A stretch of DNA of 64,000 nucleotides from Arthrobacter agilis (GTDB taxonomy: Bacteria; Actinomycetota; Actinomycetes; Actinomycetales; Micrococcaceae): the NCBI RefSeq assembly GCF_030816075.1, contig NZ_JAUSXO010000001.1, positions 620,001 to 684,000 of the forward strand, written 5' to 3'. The notes below the pieces were generated by a model. That model saw only the letters and a program-made list of their open reading frames with translations. It did no database searches and was not told where the DNA came from. Both the position numbers and the translations under genes were made by a program. Positions 17,852-25,912 of this stretch are shown here, one piece after another. Each line of letters starts with the position of its first letter. Position 1 is the first letter of the stretch.

Positions 17852-18622
17852 ATGCACCACCCGTCGGACAACAGCATCCCCGATGCTCGAGCGCGGCTTT
17901 CCGAGGCCGATGTCGGTGTCGACACTGCCGAGAAGCTGCACCAGGCTGTCGCCACCAGTGCGGACGTGATCGAGTTCCTCGACTACCTCGCCACGGTCGC
18001 GGCCGAGGTCCTCAGCGAATCCGGCCGGGAGGTGTTCTGCGGGATCACCCTCCTTCGGCCCAGGAGGGCCGCCACCGTGGCCAGCAGCAGCGAGCAGGCC
18101 CAGCAGATGGACGAGGTCCAGTACCGGTTCGACGACGGACCCTGCCTGACCGCCGCCCGGCAGGAACGGGAGGTGTACGTCCCGGACCTGCGGCAGTTCC
18201 CTTCCGGCTCGGGGTACCGGCAGGCGATGGAGGCGCAGGGCGTGCGCTCCGTCCTCGCAGTACCGATCCTTCTTCCCGAGGACACCTACAGCGCCCTCAA
18301 CCTGTATTCGGGTCACCAGGACGCGTTCGATGGTCGTGCCAGGAGGTACGTGCACCGCTTCGCCGCGGAGGCCGCGACGTCGCTGGGCCTCGCCTCCCAC
18401 ATCACGGCGCTAGTCGACACGGGAACGGACCTGCGCGCTGCCATGGCGAACAGGTCCACGATCGACACCGCGGTCGGCATCATCATGGCCCAGAACAGGT
18501 GCTCCCAGGAAGAGGCCGTCGCCATCCTGCGCACAGCGGCCAGCACCCGCAACATCAAGCTCCGGGACCTCGCCCAGCACCTGATCACCTCCATCGCCAC
18601 CACTCCGCCGCTGTCCTCCTGA
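17852..18622 (+). CDS. GAF-ANTAR regulator
   Basis: Sensor-regulator of 256 residues. It carries a leading region with the TAEKLHQAVATSADVIEFLDYLA helix, a GAF domain with FCGITLLRPRRAATVASSSE and FDDGPCLTAARQ, and a C-terminal ANTAR (ANRSTIDTAVGIIMAQNRCSQEEAVAIL shown only in part as its core helix pair). It forms a second sub-type with the minus-strand gene at 20281, distinct from the pair at 13280 and 16140. The ATG at 17852 has only a weak upstream purine stretch (CAGGGGATCC). It is divergent from the PAS-ANTAR operon. Confidence 0.85.
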   Translation: MHHPSDNSIPDARARLSEADVGVDTAEKLHQAVATSADVIEFLDYLATVAAEVLSESGREVFCGITLLRPRRAATVASSSEQAQQMDEVQYRFDDGPCLTAARQEREVYVPDLRQFPSGSGYRQAMEAQGVRSVLAVPILLPEDTYSALNLYSGHQDAFDGRARRYVHRFAAEAATSLGLASHITALVDTGTDLRAAMANRSTIDTAVGIIMAQNRCSQEEAVAILRTAASTRNIKLRDLAQHLITSIATTPPLSS

Positions 18623-18727
18623 ACCCGCGGCGTCGTCGAGCCCTGCCGCACTGTGAGGGGGCCTGACACCCTCCCGGCCATCCCCATCGCCGCCGGGAAC
18701 GGGTGGAAGCAATGCTTGCAGGGGTCA

Positions 18728-18740
18728 AGTAAGCATCCTT
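18728..18740. promoter_or_regulatory. AGTAAGCATCCTT element upstream of the carboxylate-amine ligase
   Basis: AGTAAGCATCCTT, containing the imperfect palindrome TAAGCATCCTTA (18730-18741), shares 12 of 13 bases with the element at 11712-11724 before the decarboxylase gene. It lies about 140 bases upstream of the ATG at 18882. Confidence 0.35.
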
Positions 18741-18881
18741 ACCATGTGGGGACTCCGGGGGTCGACAGACGGCCCCAGATCCTACGCCAGGAGCGGAAGT
18801 GCCAGATCTTCACGGTAGCGATGGTCCGCCCGCTGGTGGACGGGACCCGACCGCGGCAGTGCCGGCCGCCGGGGGACGACC

Positions 18882-20015
18882 ATGCGCCCGGTAGGGGTCG
18901 AGGAGGAGTTCCTGATCGTCGACGGCGCGGACGGGCAGCCGGTGGCACTGGGCGACGTGCTCGAACGCCTGCAGGGCGACGACGGCCTGAGCAGCGAGAT
19001 GAAGCAGGAACAGATCGAGACGTGCACCCTGCCGCGGATCGGCCTCGCCGAGCTGGCCCGTGACATCACCACCCGGCGGGCGAGCGCGGACACCGTTGCC
19101 CGATCGGTCGGCGCCCGGTCCGTCGCCCTGGCGACGTCGCCGCTCCCGGTGACCACCACGACGACGCCGGGGCTGCGGTACGAGCAGATGGTCCAGCGGT
19201 TCGGCCTCACCGCGGCGGAGCAGCTGACCTGCGGCTGCCACGTGCATGTGGAGGTGGAGTCGGACGAGGAAGGCGTCGCCGTCCTCGACCGCATCCGGGT
19301 CTGGCTTCCGGTGGTGGCGGCCCTCACGGCCAATTCCCCGTTCTGGAACGGCGTGGACACGGGCTACGCCAGCTACCGCGCCCAGGCCTGGAACCGGTGG
19401 CCCACGGCCGGGCCCTGCGAGATCTTCGGCTCCGCGGAGGCCTACCACGCCCAGGTCCGCGGGATCCTGCGTTCCGGTGTCCCCCTGGACGAGGGGCAGA
19501 TCTACTTCGACGCCCGGCTCAGCCACCGCCATCCCACGGTGGAGATCCGGGTGGGGGACGTCTGTCTGTTCGCCGACGATGCAGTCCTCCTCGCAGCCGT
19601 GGTGCGGGGCCTCGTGGAGACGGCGGCACGGCAGTGGCGCGCCGGGGTGGAGCCCGTCCCCGCGTCCGCCACGCAGCTCCGGCTCGCCTGCTGGCAGGCC
19701 AGCCGATTCGGGCTGGACGGGCAGTTGATGGATCCGCCGACCGGCGAGCGCCGTGCCGCGTTCGGCGTGGTCATGGGTCTGCTGGATCATCTCCAGCCGG
19801 CGCTGAAGGACCAGGGGGAGCTCGGCACGGTGGAGTTCCTGCTGTTCCAGGCACTGGCCCGGGGGACCGGCGCCGTCCGTCAGCGCACCGTCCATGCCAG
19901 GGCGGGCAGCCTGGGCGCGGTGGTCGCGGACGCGGTGGAAGCCAGTAACCTGCCCGTCACCTCTCTCCAGGATCTGACCCACCCGTTCCTGCTCAGCAGC
20001 AACCAGGATTCGTGA
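18882..20015 (+). CDS. GCS2-type carboxylate-amine ligase (YbdK/EgtA-like)
   Basis: ATP-dependent ligase of the glutamate-cysteine ligase 2 superfamily, 377 residues, cytoplasmic. The start GVEEEFLIVD is the family signature for ATP/metal binding. CGCHVHVEV near residue 118 and HPTVEIRVGDVC near 217 are the other conserved metal-binding strands. Members form gamma-glutamylcysteine or a related amide; in actinobacteria they occur in ergothioneine or unknown thiol pathways. No ergothioneine genes are adjacent, so the product is open. It is followed with a GTGA overlap by a small reading frame. Context among ANTAR regulators and a DsbA-like gene suggests stress or redox metabolism, as inference. 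Confidence 0.85.
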   Translation: MRPVGVEEEFLIVDGADGQPVALGDVLERLQGDDGLSSEMKQEQIETCTLPRIGLAELARDITTRRASADTVARSVGARSVALATSPLPVTTTTTPGLRYEQMVQRFGLTAAEQLTCGCHVHVEVESDEEGVAVLDRIRVWLPVVAALTANSPFWNGVDTGYASYRAQAWNRWPTAGPCEIFGSAEAYHAQVRGILRSGVPLDEGQIYFDARLSHRHPTVEIRVGDVCLFADDAVLLAAVVRGLVETAARQWRAGVEPVPASATQLRLACWQASRFGLDGQLMDPPTGERRAAFGVVMGLLDHLQPALKDQGELGTVEFLLFQALARGTGAVRQRTVHARAGSLGAVVADAVEASNLPVTSLQDLTHPFLLSSNQDS

Positions 20016-20230
20016 CCATCGATGCAGGGAGCATCAACGGACCAGGACGAGGCACCCGTCCTGGTGGCAGTTCGCCCTGCCGGAGATGTGGCTGCAGCAC
20101 CACGGGGTCGGTTGACGGGATGCCGCTCCTGACCGATCTGCGGCAGGCCGTCGAGGCCGGCGACTTCGGGCACGCGATCGTGGCAGAGGCCCTGATGATG
20201 GCGCGCCTGGACACCCCGACTGCCGGTTAG
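20012..20230 (+). CDS. possible small protein overlapping the ligase stop
   Basis: Seventy-two codons from a GTG that overlaps the ligase stop by 4 bases (GTGA). The product has a CRRCGC cysteine cluster near residue 23 and a helical C-terminal half (LLTDLRQAVEAGDFGHAIVAEALMM). The coupling arrangement and the plausible C-terminal helix favour a real gene. The Gly/Ser/Pro-rich first half could equally be chance coding. Not recognised. Confidence 0.4.
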   Translation: MTIDAGSINGPGRGTRPGGSSPCRRCGCSTTGSVDGMPLLTDLRQAVEAGDFGHAIVAEALMMARLDTPTAG

Positions 20231-20251
20231 CCGGACGATCGCCCCCATCGA

Positions 20252-20269
20252 GCAGGGAGACGTTCCTGC
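20252..20269. terminator. small hairpin between convergent genes
   Basis: GCAGGGA and TTCCTGC pair (one G-T) around GACG. It lies between the plus-strand small ORF end (20230) and the minus-strand GAF-ANTAR stop (20281). A weak terminator candidate. Confidence 0.35.
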
Positions 20270-20280
20270 CCGTCCCCGCG

Positions 20281-21021
20281 TCAGGAGTCGAAGTGTGTCT
20301 GCGGGGGCTGCTGGCCGATGGAGGTGACCACTGCTGCGGCGACGTCGGCCAGCTTCCTGTTCCGGCCGCTGGACGCGGCTTTCAGGATCGTCATGGCCGC
20401 GTCGTGGCTGCACCGGTTCTGCCCCATGATGATGCCGGCCGCGACGTCGATGATCGTCCGTGAACTCATCGCCGCTTTCAGGTGCTCCCCGGTGTCGGTC
20501 AGGTGAGCGACACGGACAGCCATGCGGAGGGACTTCGACGCCTCCCGGGCGAACCCGACGGCCTCGGCGATGGCCTCCTCGCTGAAGGCGTCCGGCTGCG
20601 GCGAGTACAGGTCCAGTCCGGCGGCGGCGAGCCCGTCGAGCGGAATGGGTACTCCGAGCGCCGATCGGATCCCGTGATCGACGATGGCCTTCGTGTACTC
20701 CCCGAAGCGTGACTCGTTACGGAAATCGGTGACCAGATACACCTGGCCGTCGCGGGCGGCCCGGAGGCACGGGCCGTCGTCGAACTGGTACTGGACCTCG
20801 TCCATGCGCCGCGCATGATCGCTGCTGCTCGCGACCGTCCCCTTGGCCCTGGGCCGGAGGAGGACGACGCCGCAGAAGACTTCCCGCCCGCCGGAGGAGA
20901 GGGCACTGGCGGCGAGCTTCGCGAGCCCGTCGAGGAACTCGTTGACGTCGGAGCTCTCCAGGACCATGTCCTGCAGCATCCCCGGGAGCTGCACTTCTCC
21001 GAAGATCTGGTCATTGCTCAC
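20281..21021 (-). CDS. GAF-ANTAR regulator
   Basis: Sensor-regulator of 246 residues. It has a GAF domain with FCGVVLLRPRAKGTVASSSD and FDDGPCLRAARDG, then ANTAR (SSRTIIDVAAGIIMGQNRC, KLADVAAAVVTSIG). It is a close paralog of 17852-18622: both place ALDTGT/LTDTGE-type linkers before ANTAR and keep NRC in the second helix. The GTG start at 21021 has GGAAGG about 9 bases upstream. It is the sixth ANTAR gene in less than 8 kb. Ligand and RNA target unknown. Confidence 0.86.
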   Translation of the reverse strand: MSNDQIFGEVQLPGMLQDMVLESSDVNEFLDGLAKLAASALSSGGREVFCGVVLLRPRAKGTVASSSDHARRMDEVQYQFDDGPCLRAARDGQVYLVTDFRNESRFGEYTKAIVDHGIRSALGVPIPLDGLAAAGLDLYSPQPDAFSEEAIAEAVGFAREASKSLRMAVRVAHLTDTGEHLKAAMSSRTIIDVAAGIIMGQNRCSHDAAMTILKAASSGRNRKLADVAAAVVTSIGQQPPQTHFDS

Positions 21022-21213
21022 AACTTGCTACCTTCCGTCGACGCCCGGTCCGCAGATACACGGCCTGCATCGTCACGTTACTAGGGATCCGCGGACCGCG
21101 ACCGATCCGGAGGTGCATCGGGCCCGGGTGACGGGCCTGATCCGCGGTCCGCCGGCCGGACGCGTCGCACCGGACCGCGCTTCCACCTGTCCCGGCCGGG
21201 GGGAGAACAGGCG

Positions 21214-21909
21214 TCAACTGACGCCCGCTGCTTCGGCGGCCCTGCGGACGAGGTCGTCGTAGACGCCGGGGTCGTCGGAGTCGACGACGAGGAAACCGGC
21301 TCCGGTGGAGCCTTCCTGGTGCATGGTGATGCCGGGGTTGTGGGTATCGGTGCCGTCGGCGAGGAAGAAGTGCGGGCTGCCCTGCACGTCCTCCCGGTGG
21401 TCGAGGTAGGACTGCATCATCGGCCCGCGGGCGGCGCCGGTGTCGACCGCCCGCCGCAGCTCGTCGGCATCCACGCCCGGGCATTCGTCGGCGACGGCCA
21501 GGATCTCGTGGCGCATGCTGATGCAGCGGCTGTCGCGCCAGAACGCGAGCCGCAGCGCCATGTCGAGTTCCTCCGCCGCCGCGGGGGACTGTGACTTCGC
21601 GGCATGGACCGCCTCGTTCGGAGGCAGGCTCGTGACCGGCCATTCCGAGGGGTGGCGCTGCCACGGGGTGAAGTGCAGGTCCGGTTCGAGGGCACCGACG
21701 ACCGGTATCTCCGGCTCGATGATCCGGCTGTTGAGCGCGATCCGGTTGATGTCCTCGAGGAGGAAGAGCTGCAGGTCCACGGAGAGGCGCCCGGTGAGCC
21801 CGGCGGCGTCCCTCGCCCGGTAGAAGCGGTGCAAGGCGATGGTCGACCAGCCGCACATGATGTCGGTGAACACTGTGACTGTTCCGGGAGGGACTTCAGG
21901 AGCTGCCAT
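21214..21909 (-). CDS. DsbA/FrnE-like thioredoxin-fold protein with CxxS motif
   Basis: Thioredoxin-fold protein of 231 residues with the DsbA helical insertion. The redox site sits in TDIMCGWS near residue 18: the first cysteine of the usual CxxC is present, the second is Ser, so simple dithiol oxidase activity is not expected. A monothiol exchange or glutaredoxin-like role is possible. The cis-Pro region is QGSPHFFLADG near 171. There is no signal peptide, so it is cytoplasmic like the FrnE group. The ATG at 21909 is chosen over the GTG at 21915. It is placed between a GAF-ANTAR gene and a DUF1508 gene on the same strand. Confidence 0.8.
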   Translation of the reverse strand: MAAPEVPPGTVTVFTDIMCGWSTIALHRFYRARDAAGLTGRLSVDLQLFLLEDINRIALNSRIIEPEIPVVGALEPDLHFTPWQRHPSEWPVTSLPPNEAVHAAKSQSPAAAEELDMALRLAFWRDSRCISMRHEILAVADECPGVDADELRRAVDTGAARGPMMQSYLDHREDVQGSPHFFLADGTDTHNPGITMHQEGSTGAGFLVVDSDDPGVYDDLVRRAAEAAGVS

Positions 21910-21993
21910 GGACACGAGCCTAGGGCTGCCGCCGCCGCCGGGCGAGGAGCACTTTGCCGGAGCAGGGCGATGGTGCGTGCTGTAGGGGCGGTC

Positions 21994-22296
21994 TCACCCC
22001 GTGGGCGGCTCCTGCGGATCCGACGCACCCTGCAGGCCGCCGAGGAGCCTCCGCTGCGCGGTGGCGGCAGCCGACGACGGGGCTGCCTTCCCGGCCCCTC
22101 CTGCACGGGGACTCGGTGGGCAGAGATCGGAGATCAGGCCCGTTCCCGCGCACTCACGGAGAGCGCGGATCCCCGCGACGGCCGCTGCCTTGTCCGGGAA
22201 CGGTTTGGAGACGGCGAGGACCGTCCCGCCCGGTGTCTTCAGTCGGAACCTGAAAGCGTCGTCCCGATCGTGGAAGAGTTCAATTGCCGCAGCCAT
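21994..22296 (-). CDS. DUF1508 (YegP-like) domain protein
   Basis: One hundred residues. The N-terminal half matches the DUF1508 beta-beta-alpha module (FRFRLKTPGGTVLAVSKPF, then KAAAVAGIRALREC). The C-terminal half is alanine/glycine-rich and looks disordered. YegP-type proteins have no assigned reaction; they are often found with stress genes. It ends 85 bases before the DsbA-like gene start and may share its transcript. Confidence 0.75.
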   Translation of the reverse strand: MAAAIELFHDRDDAFRFRLKTPGGTVLAVSKPFPDKAAAVAGIRALRECAGTGLISDLCPPSPRAGGAGKAAPSSAAATAQRRLLGGLQGASDPQEPPTG

Positions 22297-22349
22297 GGCT
22301 ACCCCCTGTGATCGTCCCGGGCAGCAGGACCGCCGGGCTCGTCATCAAC

Positions 22350-22375
22350 TCCGGGACGCGGTACGGCGTCCCGGA
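22350..22375. repeat. 10-bp inverted repeat in the DUF1508/serpin intergenic region
   Basis: TCCGGGACGC (22350-22359), loop GGTACG, GCGTCCCGGA (22366-22375): a perfect stem. It lies 54 bases upstream of the minus-strand DUF1508 start and 200 bases upstream of the serpin. As no gene ends here it is more likely an operator or leader stem than a terminator. Confidence 0.4.
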
Positions 22376-22404
22376 TGGCCCGGTACGGGATAGGGCTTCC
22401 CCCA

Positions 22405-22420
22405 TGTGACCCCAGCCACA
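22405..22420. promoter_or_regulatory. CRP-like half-conserved palindrome
   Basis: TGTGA-N6-CCACA differs by one base from the TGTGA-N6-TCACA consensus of CRP-family regulators. It lies in the divergent region before the DUF1508 and serpin genes. A single near-match of this kind is weak evidence. Confidence 0.2.
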
Positions 22421-22574
22421 CCCATCTGTCCATGGTAGAGACGGCATCGTGTACTCGCGAGTAGGCTCCGACGCGGGATCCCGACCGGCCGGCCACGCAC
22501 CGGGGGGGCCCGGGCGTACGCTTCAGGCGAGGACGACCAGGATCGGCAGGACCCAGGAGCTCCAGGGGGCCCGG

Positions 22575-23870
22575 ATGAAGCATCGACGCACGGACGCTGT
22601 GCAGACGCGACGGGACGCTACGGCGAGCGCGGCGGTCGGAGTGCCCACCGCCCGCGGGTCGAGCGGACCGGACCGGCAGCGGGCTCCCGCGGCGCGTGCT
22701 GCCGTCGAACGGGGCCTGCACCCGGAGGCCGAGGCGGCCGTGCGGCGAGCCTCCCTCCGACTCGGCGCGGCCCTCACCGCGGCGCGGAACGCCGACCAGG
22801 TGACCAGCCCCCTCGGCGCGCTGTACGCCCTCTCGATGCTCCGGGCCGGCGCCGGGACGACGACGGCGAAGGAGCTGGACACCGTGCTCGGCCTCACGGA
22901 CGAGCACCACGCGGCGATGAACGCGCTGCTGGCGAGCGTGCAGCAGTTCGACGGCGACCCCGGTGCGGTGGACGAGGACGATCCGCCCCGCACCCCGCTG
23001 CTGCACCTGGCCGGCGCCGTGTTCGTCCCGGCGGGAGGCACCACCGGCGAAGCCTTCCTCGAGGTCCTGGCACGGCAGTACGGCGCGGGCGTCCATCCTG
23101 TCGACTTCGCGGACCCTTCGACAGCGGCTCGTGTCGACGACTGGGTCTCGGCGGAGACCGGCGGCCGCATCACGAAGGCGCCCCTGCAGCCGGGCCCTGC
23201 CACCACGCTCTCACTGCTCACCGCCGTGTACTTCGCCGCGGCCTGGGACGAGCCGTTCGATGCCGTCGCCACAGGGGACCGTCCGTTCACCCTGTCCGGC
23301 GGTCCGACGGTCGACGTCCCGACCATGCATTCCTCGCCGACGGTGCGGTACGCCCGCGGGAAGGGCTGGAGCGGCATCGACCTGCCGTACGGCGAGGGTT
23401 TCTTCCTGCGGCTCGTCCTTCCGGCCGAAGGGTCCGCCCCCGCCTGGGACGAGCAGCAGCTCGCGGGGATCGCGGACGTTCTCGACGCCGCCGCGCCCGT
23501 CCCCGTCGATCTCGCGCTCCCGACGTGGAGCCACGGGTCCACCCAGGATCTGATGGGTGTCCTCGGCGCCCTGGGACTGGCGGAGACCGTCGGTCCCGGT
23601 GCCGATTTCAGGGCCATCCAGCCCGGGACCACGCTCTCGGGAGGGGCGCAGACGGCCGACATCACCGTGGCGGAGAAGGGGACGATCGCCGCAGCGGTGA
23701 CGCAGTTCGCGATGGTGACGAGCGCGCCGGTCCCGCCGGAGCTCAGCATCGCCTTCGACCGGCCCTTCGGCTACCAGGTCGTCCACGAGGAGACCGGCCT
23801 GCCGGTCATCATGGGGACCGTCGCCGACCCGCGAGCCGCACGCCGGCCGGCGGGACGCGCCGGGAGCTAG
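22575..23870 (+). CDS. serpin family serine protease inhibitor
   Basis: A bacterial serpin, rare outside scattered lineages, of 431 residues from the ATG at 22575 (AGGGGG lies 5 bases upstream; a longer frame from 22449 lacks an RBS). The serpin hinge VAEKGTIAAAV is present near residue 361, consistent with an inhibitory type that inserts its reactive loop. IAFDRPFGYQVVHEETGLPVIMG (read as two adjacent motifs) is the C-terminal signature. Counting 17 residues from the hinge Glu places P1 at about Ser in VTSAPVP, so chymotrypsin- or elastase-like or unusual targets are possible. No signal peptide is visible, implying an intracellular role. Its stop overlaps the convergent epsilon-subunit stop. 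Confidence 0.87.
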   Translation: MKHRRTDAVQTRRDATASAAVGVPTARGSSGPDRQRAPAARAAVERGLHPEAEAAVRRASLRLGAALTAARNADQVTSPLGALYALSMLRAGAGTTTAKELDTVLGLTDEHHAAMNALLASVQQFDGDPGAVDEDDPPRTPLLHLAGAVFVPAGGTTGEAFLEVLARQYGAGVHPVDFADPSTAARVDDWVSAETGGRITKAPLQPGPATTLSLLTAVYFAAAWDEPFDAVATGDRPFTLSGGPTVDVPTMHSSPTVRYARGKGWSGIDLPYGEGFFLRLVLPAEGSAPAWDEQQLAGIADVLDAAAPVPVDLALPTWSHGSTQDLMGVLGALGLAETVGPGADFRAIQPGTTLSGGAQTADITVAEKGTIAAAVTQFAMVTSAPVPPELSIAFDRPFGYQVVHEETGLPVIMGTVADPRAARRPAGRAGS

Positions 23871-24154
23871 CGGACGCTGCGCCGCCAGGACCCGGGCCCC
23901 GGGGTGGGGCCCAGGCGCAGCAGAGCGCGTCGTACCCAGGATCTGCCGTGGTCCGGGGCGTCGTCGGCCGCGTCCGTCCCCTGCAGGGCGACGACGACGG
24001 CGGTGAGTGCCGCGAGCTCCTCCGCCGTCGGCCGCCCGGACACGACCGACAGGACGGCCGGGGCCCCGGCGGGCACCGCGTCGGAGGCCGCGTCGGGTCC
24101 GGCAGGACTACCGGCAGGGGCGGCGTCGTCGCGCCCGTCCTCCACGCCGCTCAC
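23867..24154 (-). CDS. accE: acyl-CoA carboxylase epsilon subunit
   Basis: Small non-catalytic subunit (95 residues) that joins the alpha and beta subunits in actinobacterial acyl-CoA carboxylases. [20 protein letters not shown] near residues 35-54 is the family core; the tail [25 protein letters not shown] is typical of the basic, Trp-containing end. The GTG at 24154 overlaps the stop of the carboxyltransferase gene (GTGA), so it is coupled to it. The N-terminal 30 residues are Ala/Pro/Asp-rich. Its stop and the serpin stop share bases of CTAG. Confidence 0.82.
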   Translation of the reverse strand: MSGVEDGRDDAAPAGSPAGPDAASDAVPAGAPAVLSVVSGRPTAEELAALTAVVVALQGTDAADDAPDHGRSWVRRALLRLGPTPGPGSWRRSVR

Positions 24155-25746
24155 AGCGGGATGTTCCCGTGCTTCTTGACCGGGTTCGAGGCCCGCTTGT
24201 CCCGGAGCGCGCGGAGCCCGCGCACGATCTGCAGGCGCGTCTCCGACGGGGCGATGACGGCGTCGACGTAGCCGAGTTCTGCTGCCTGGTACGGGTTCAG
24301 CAGCTCCTCCTCGTACTGCTGCACGACGTCGGCACGCGCCTCCTCGACGTCCCCGCCGGCCTCCGCGACGGCCTTGAGGTGCCCGCGGTAGAGGATGTTG
24401 ACCGCTCCCTGGGCGCCCATGACGCCGATCTGCGCCGTGGGCCACGCGAGGTTGAGGTCCGCGCCGAGCTTCTTGGACCCCATGACGATGTACGCGCCGC
24501 CGTACGCCTTGCGGGTGATCACCGTCAGCTTCGGCACCGTGGCCTCGGCGTAGGCGTAGAGGAGCTTGGCGCCGCGGCGGATGATGCCCTGGAACTCCTG
24601 GTCCTTCCCGGGAAGGAACCCGGGCACGTCCACGAGGGTCAGGATGGGGATGTTGAAGGCGTCGCAGTGGCGGACGAACCGGGCCGCCTTCTCCGACGCA
24701 TTGATGTCCAGCGTCCCCGCGAACTGCAGGGGCTGGTTGGCCACGATCCCGATGGTGTGCCCCTCGACCCGGGCGTAGCCGGTGACGACGTTCGGCGCGT
24801 ACAGGGACTGCATCTCGAGGAAGTGGCCGTCGTCCACGATCGCCGCGATGACGGCGTGCATGTCGTACGGCTGGTTCGCGGCGTCGGGGATCAGCTCGTC
24901 GAGCGCGAGGTCGTCGTCCGTCACCTCGGGCTCCTCCACGAAGGCCGTGAGCGGGGCCTCCGCGAGGTTGTTGGACGGCAGGAAGTCGAGGAGTTCACGC
25001 ACGAACCCGATGGCGTCGGCTTCGTCCGCCGCGAGGTAGGCGGACGTGCCCGTCGTCGTATTGTGCTGCCGTGCCCCGCCGAGGGTCTCCATGTCCACGT
25101 CCTCGCCGGTCACCGTCTTGATGACGTCGGGGCCCGTGATGAACATGTGCGAGGTCTTGTCCACCATGACCACGAAGTCGGTCAGGGCGGGGGAGTAGGC
25201 CGCGCCGCCGGCGCACGGGCCCATGATGAGGGAGATCTGGGGGACCACGCCCGAGGCGTGCACGTTGTTCCGGAAGATGTCCGCGAACATCGCCAGCGAC
25301 GCCACGCCTTCCTGGATGCGCGCGCCGCCGCCGTCGTTGATGCCGATCACCGGGCAGCCGTTGCGCAGCGCGAACTCCTGTACCTTCACGATCTTCTCGC
25401 CGTTGACCTGGCTCAGCGAGCCGCCGTAGACGGTGAAGTCCTGGCTGTAGAGGGCGACCAGCCGGCCGTCCACGGTGGCGTACCCGGACACGACGCCGTC
25501 TCCCAGCGGCTTTTTCCGCTCCATGCCGAACGCGGTGGAACGGTGCACGGCGAGGGCGTCGAACTCCACGAAGGAGCCCTCGTCCACGAGCAGGTCGATG
25601 CGCTCCCGGGCGGTGTTCTTGCCGCGGGCGTGCTGCTTCTCGATCGCCTCGGGACCGGAGGGCTGCTCCGAGAGCGCCTTGCGCCTCCGGAAGTCAGCGA
25701 GCTTCCCGGCCGTCGTCGTGAGGTCGGGCTGCAGGTCCTGATGCAT
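24151..25746 (-). CDS. accD: acyl-CoA carboxylase beta subunit (carboxyltransferase)
   Basis: Carboxyltransferase subunit (531 residues) that moves the carboxyl group from biotin to acetyl- or propionyl-CoA. The N-terminal crotonase half has [20 protein letters not shown] and the oxyanion [12 protein letters not shown] region; [12 protein letters not shown] is an acyl-CoA binding stretch. The C-terminal half has [13 protein letters not shown] and [16 protein letters not shown], which form the biotin pocket. The start at 25746 (MHQDLQP) has GGAGT at normal distance; the longer frame to 25992 has no support. It is followed by the coupled epsilon subunit. The biotin-carrying partner is at 4890-6725. 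Confidence 0.93.
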   Translation of the reverse strand: MHQDLQPDLTTTAGKLADFRRRKALSEQPSGPEAIEKQHARGKNTARERIDLLVDEGSFVEFDALAVHRSTAFGMERKKPLGDGVVSGYATVDGRLVALYSQDFTVYGGSLSQVNGEKIVKVQEFALRNGCPVIGINDGGGARIQEGVASLAMFADIFRNNVHASGVVPQISLIMGPCAGGAAYSPALTDFVVMVDKTSHMFITGPDVIKTVTGEDVDMETLGGARQHNTTTGTSAYLAADEADAIGFVRELLDFLPSNNLAEAPLTAFVEEPEVTDDDLALDELIPDAANQPYDMHAVIAAIVDDGHFLEMQSLYAPNVVTGYARVEGHTIGIVANQPLQFAGTLDINASEKAARFVRHCDAFNIPILTLVDVPGFLPGKDQEFQGIIRRGAKLLYAYAEATVPKLTVITRKAYGGAYIVMGSKKLGADLNLAWPTAQIGVMGAQGAVNILYRGHLKAVAEAGGDVEEARADVVQQYEEELLNPYQAAELGYVDAVIAPSETRLQIVRGLRALRDKRASNPVKKHGNIPL

Positions 25747-25802
25747 GAATACTCCGGTCGGCGGTTCGAGAGTCGGCGCGTGGATGGGCAGGCACCGACG
25801 GC

Positions 25803-25817
25803 TGGAGGTTTCCTCCA
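25803..25817 (-). promoter_or_regulatory. leader hairpin of the carboxyltransferase gene
   Basis: TGGAGG-AAA-CCTCCA on the minus strand, a 6-3-6 stem, lies between the candidate -10 (TAGACT, plus coordinates 25838-25843) and the start at 25746. It could modulate translation or be chance. The arm resembles a Shine-Dalgarno/anti-Shine-Dalgarno pair. Confidence 0.3.
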
Positions 25818-25865
25818 ACGCGCGGCGCAATTCCTCCAGTCTAGTGAGGTCCAGGAGGCTCGCCG

Positions 25866-25882
25866 TTGTAGGACGTCTACAG
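25866..25882. promoter_or_regulatory. 17-bp operator-like palindrome TTGTAGG-N3-TCTACAG
   Basis: Same 7-3-7 layout and same left arm as the palindrome before the biotin carboxylase gene (6822-6838). It lies 25-40 bases upstream of the candidate -10 of the carboxyltransferase gene, where a repressor would block RNA polymerase. Shared control of the two subunit genes is inferred. Confidence 0.5.
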
Positions 25883-25912
25883 TTTCGGCCGCCATCGCTT
25901 AGCCGGGCAGGT

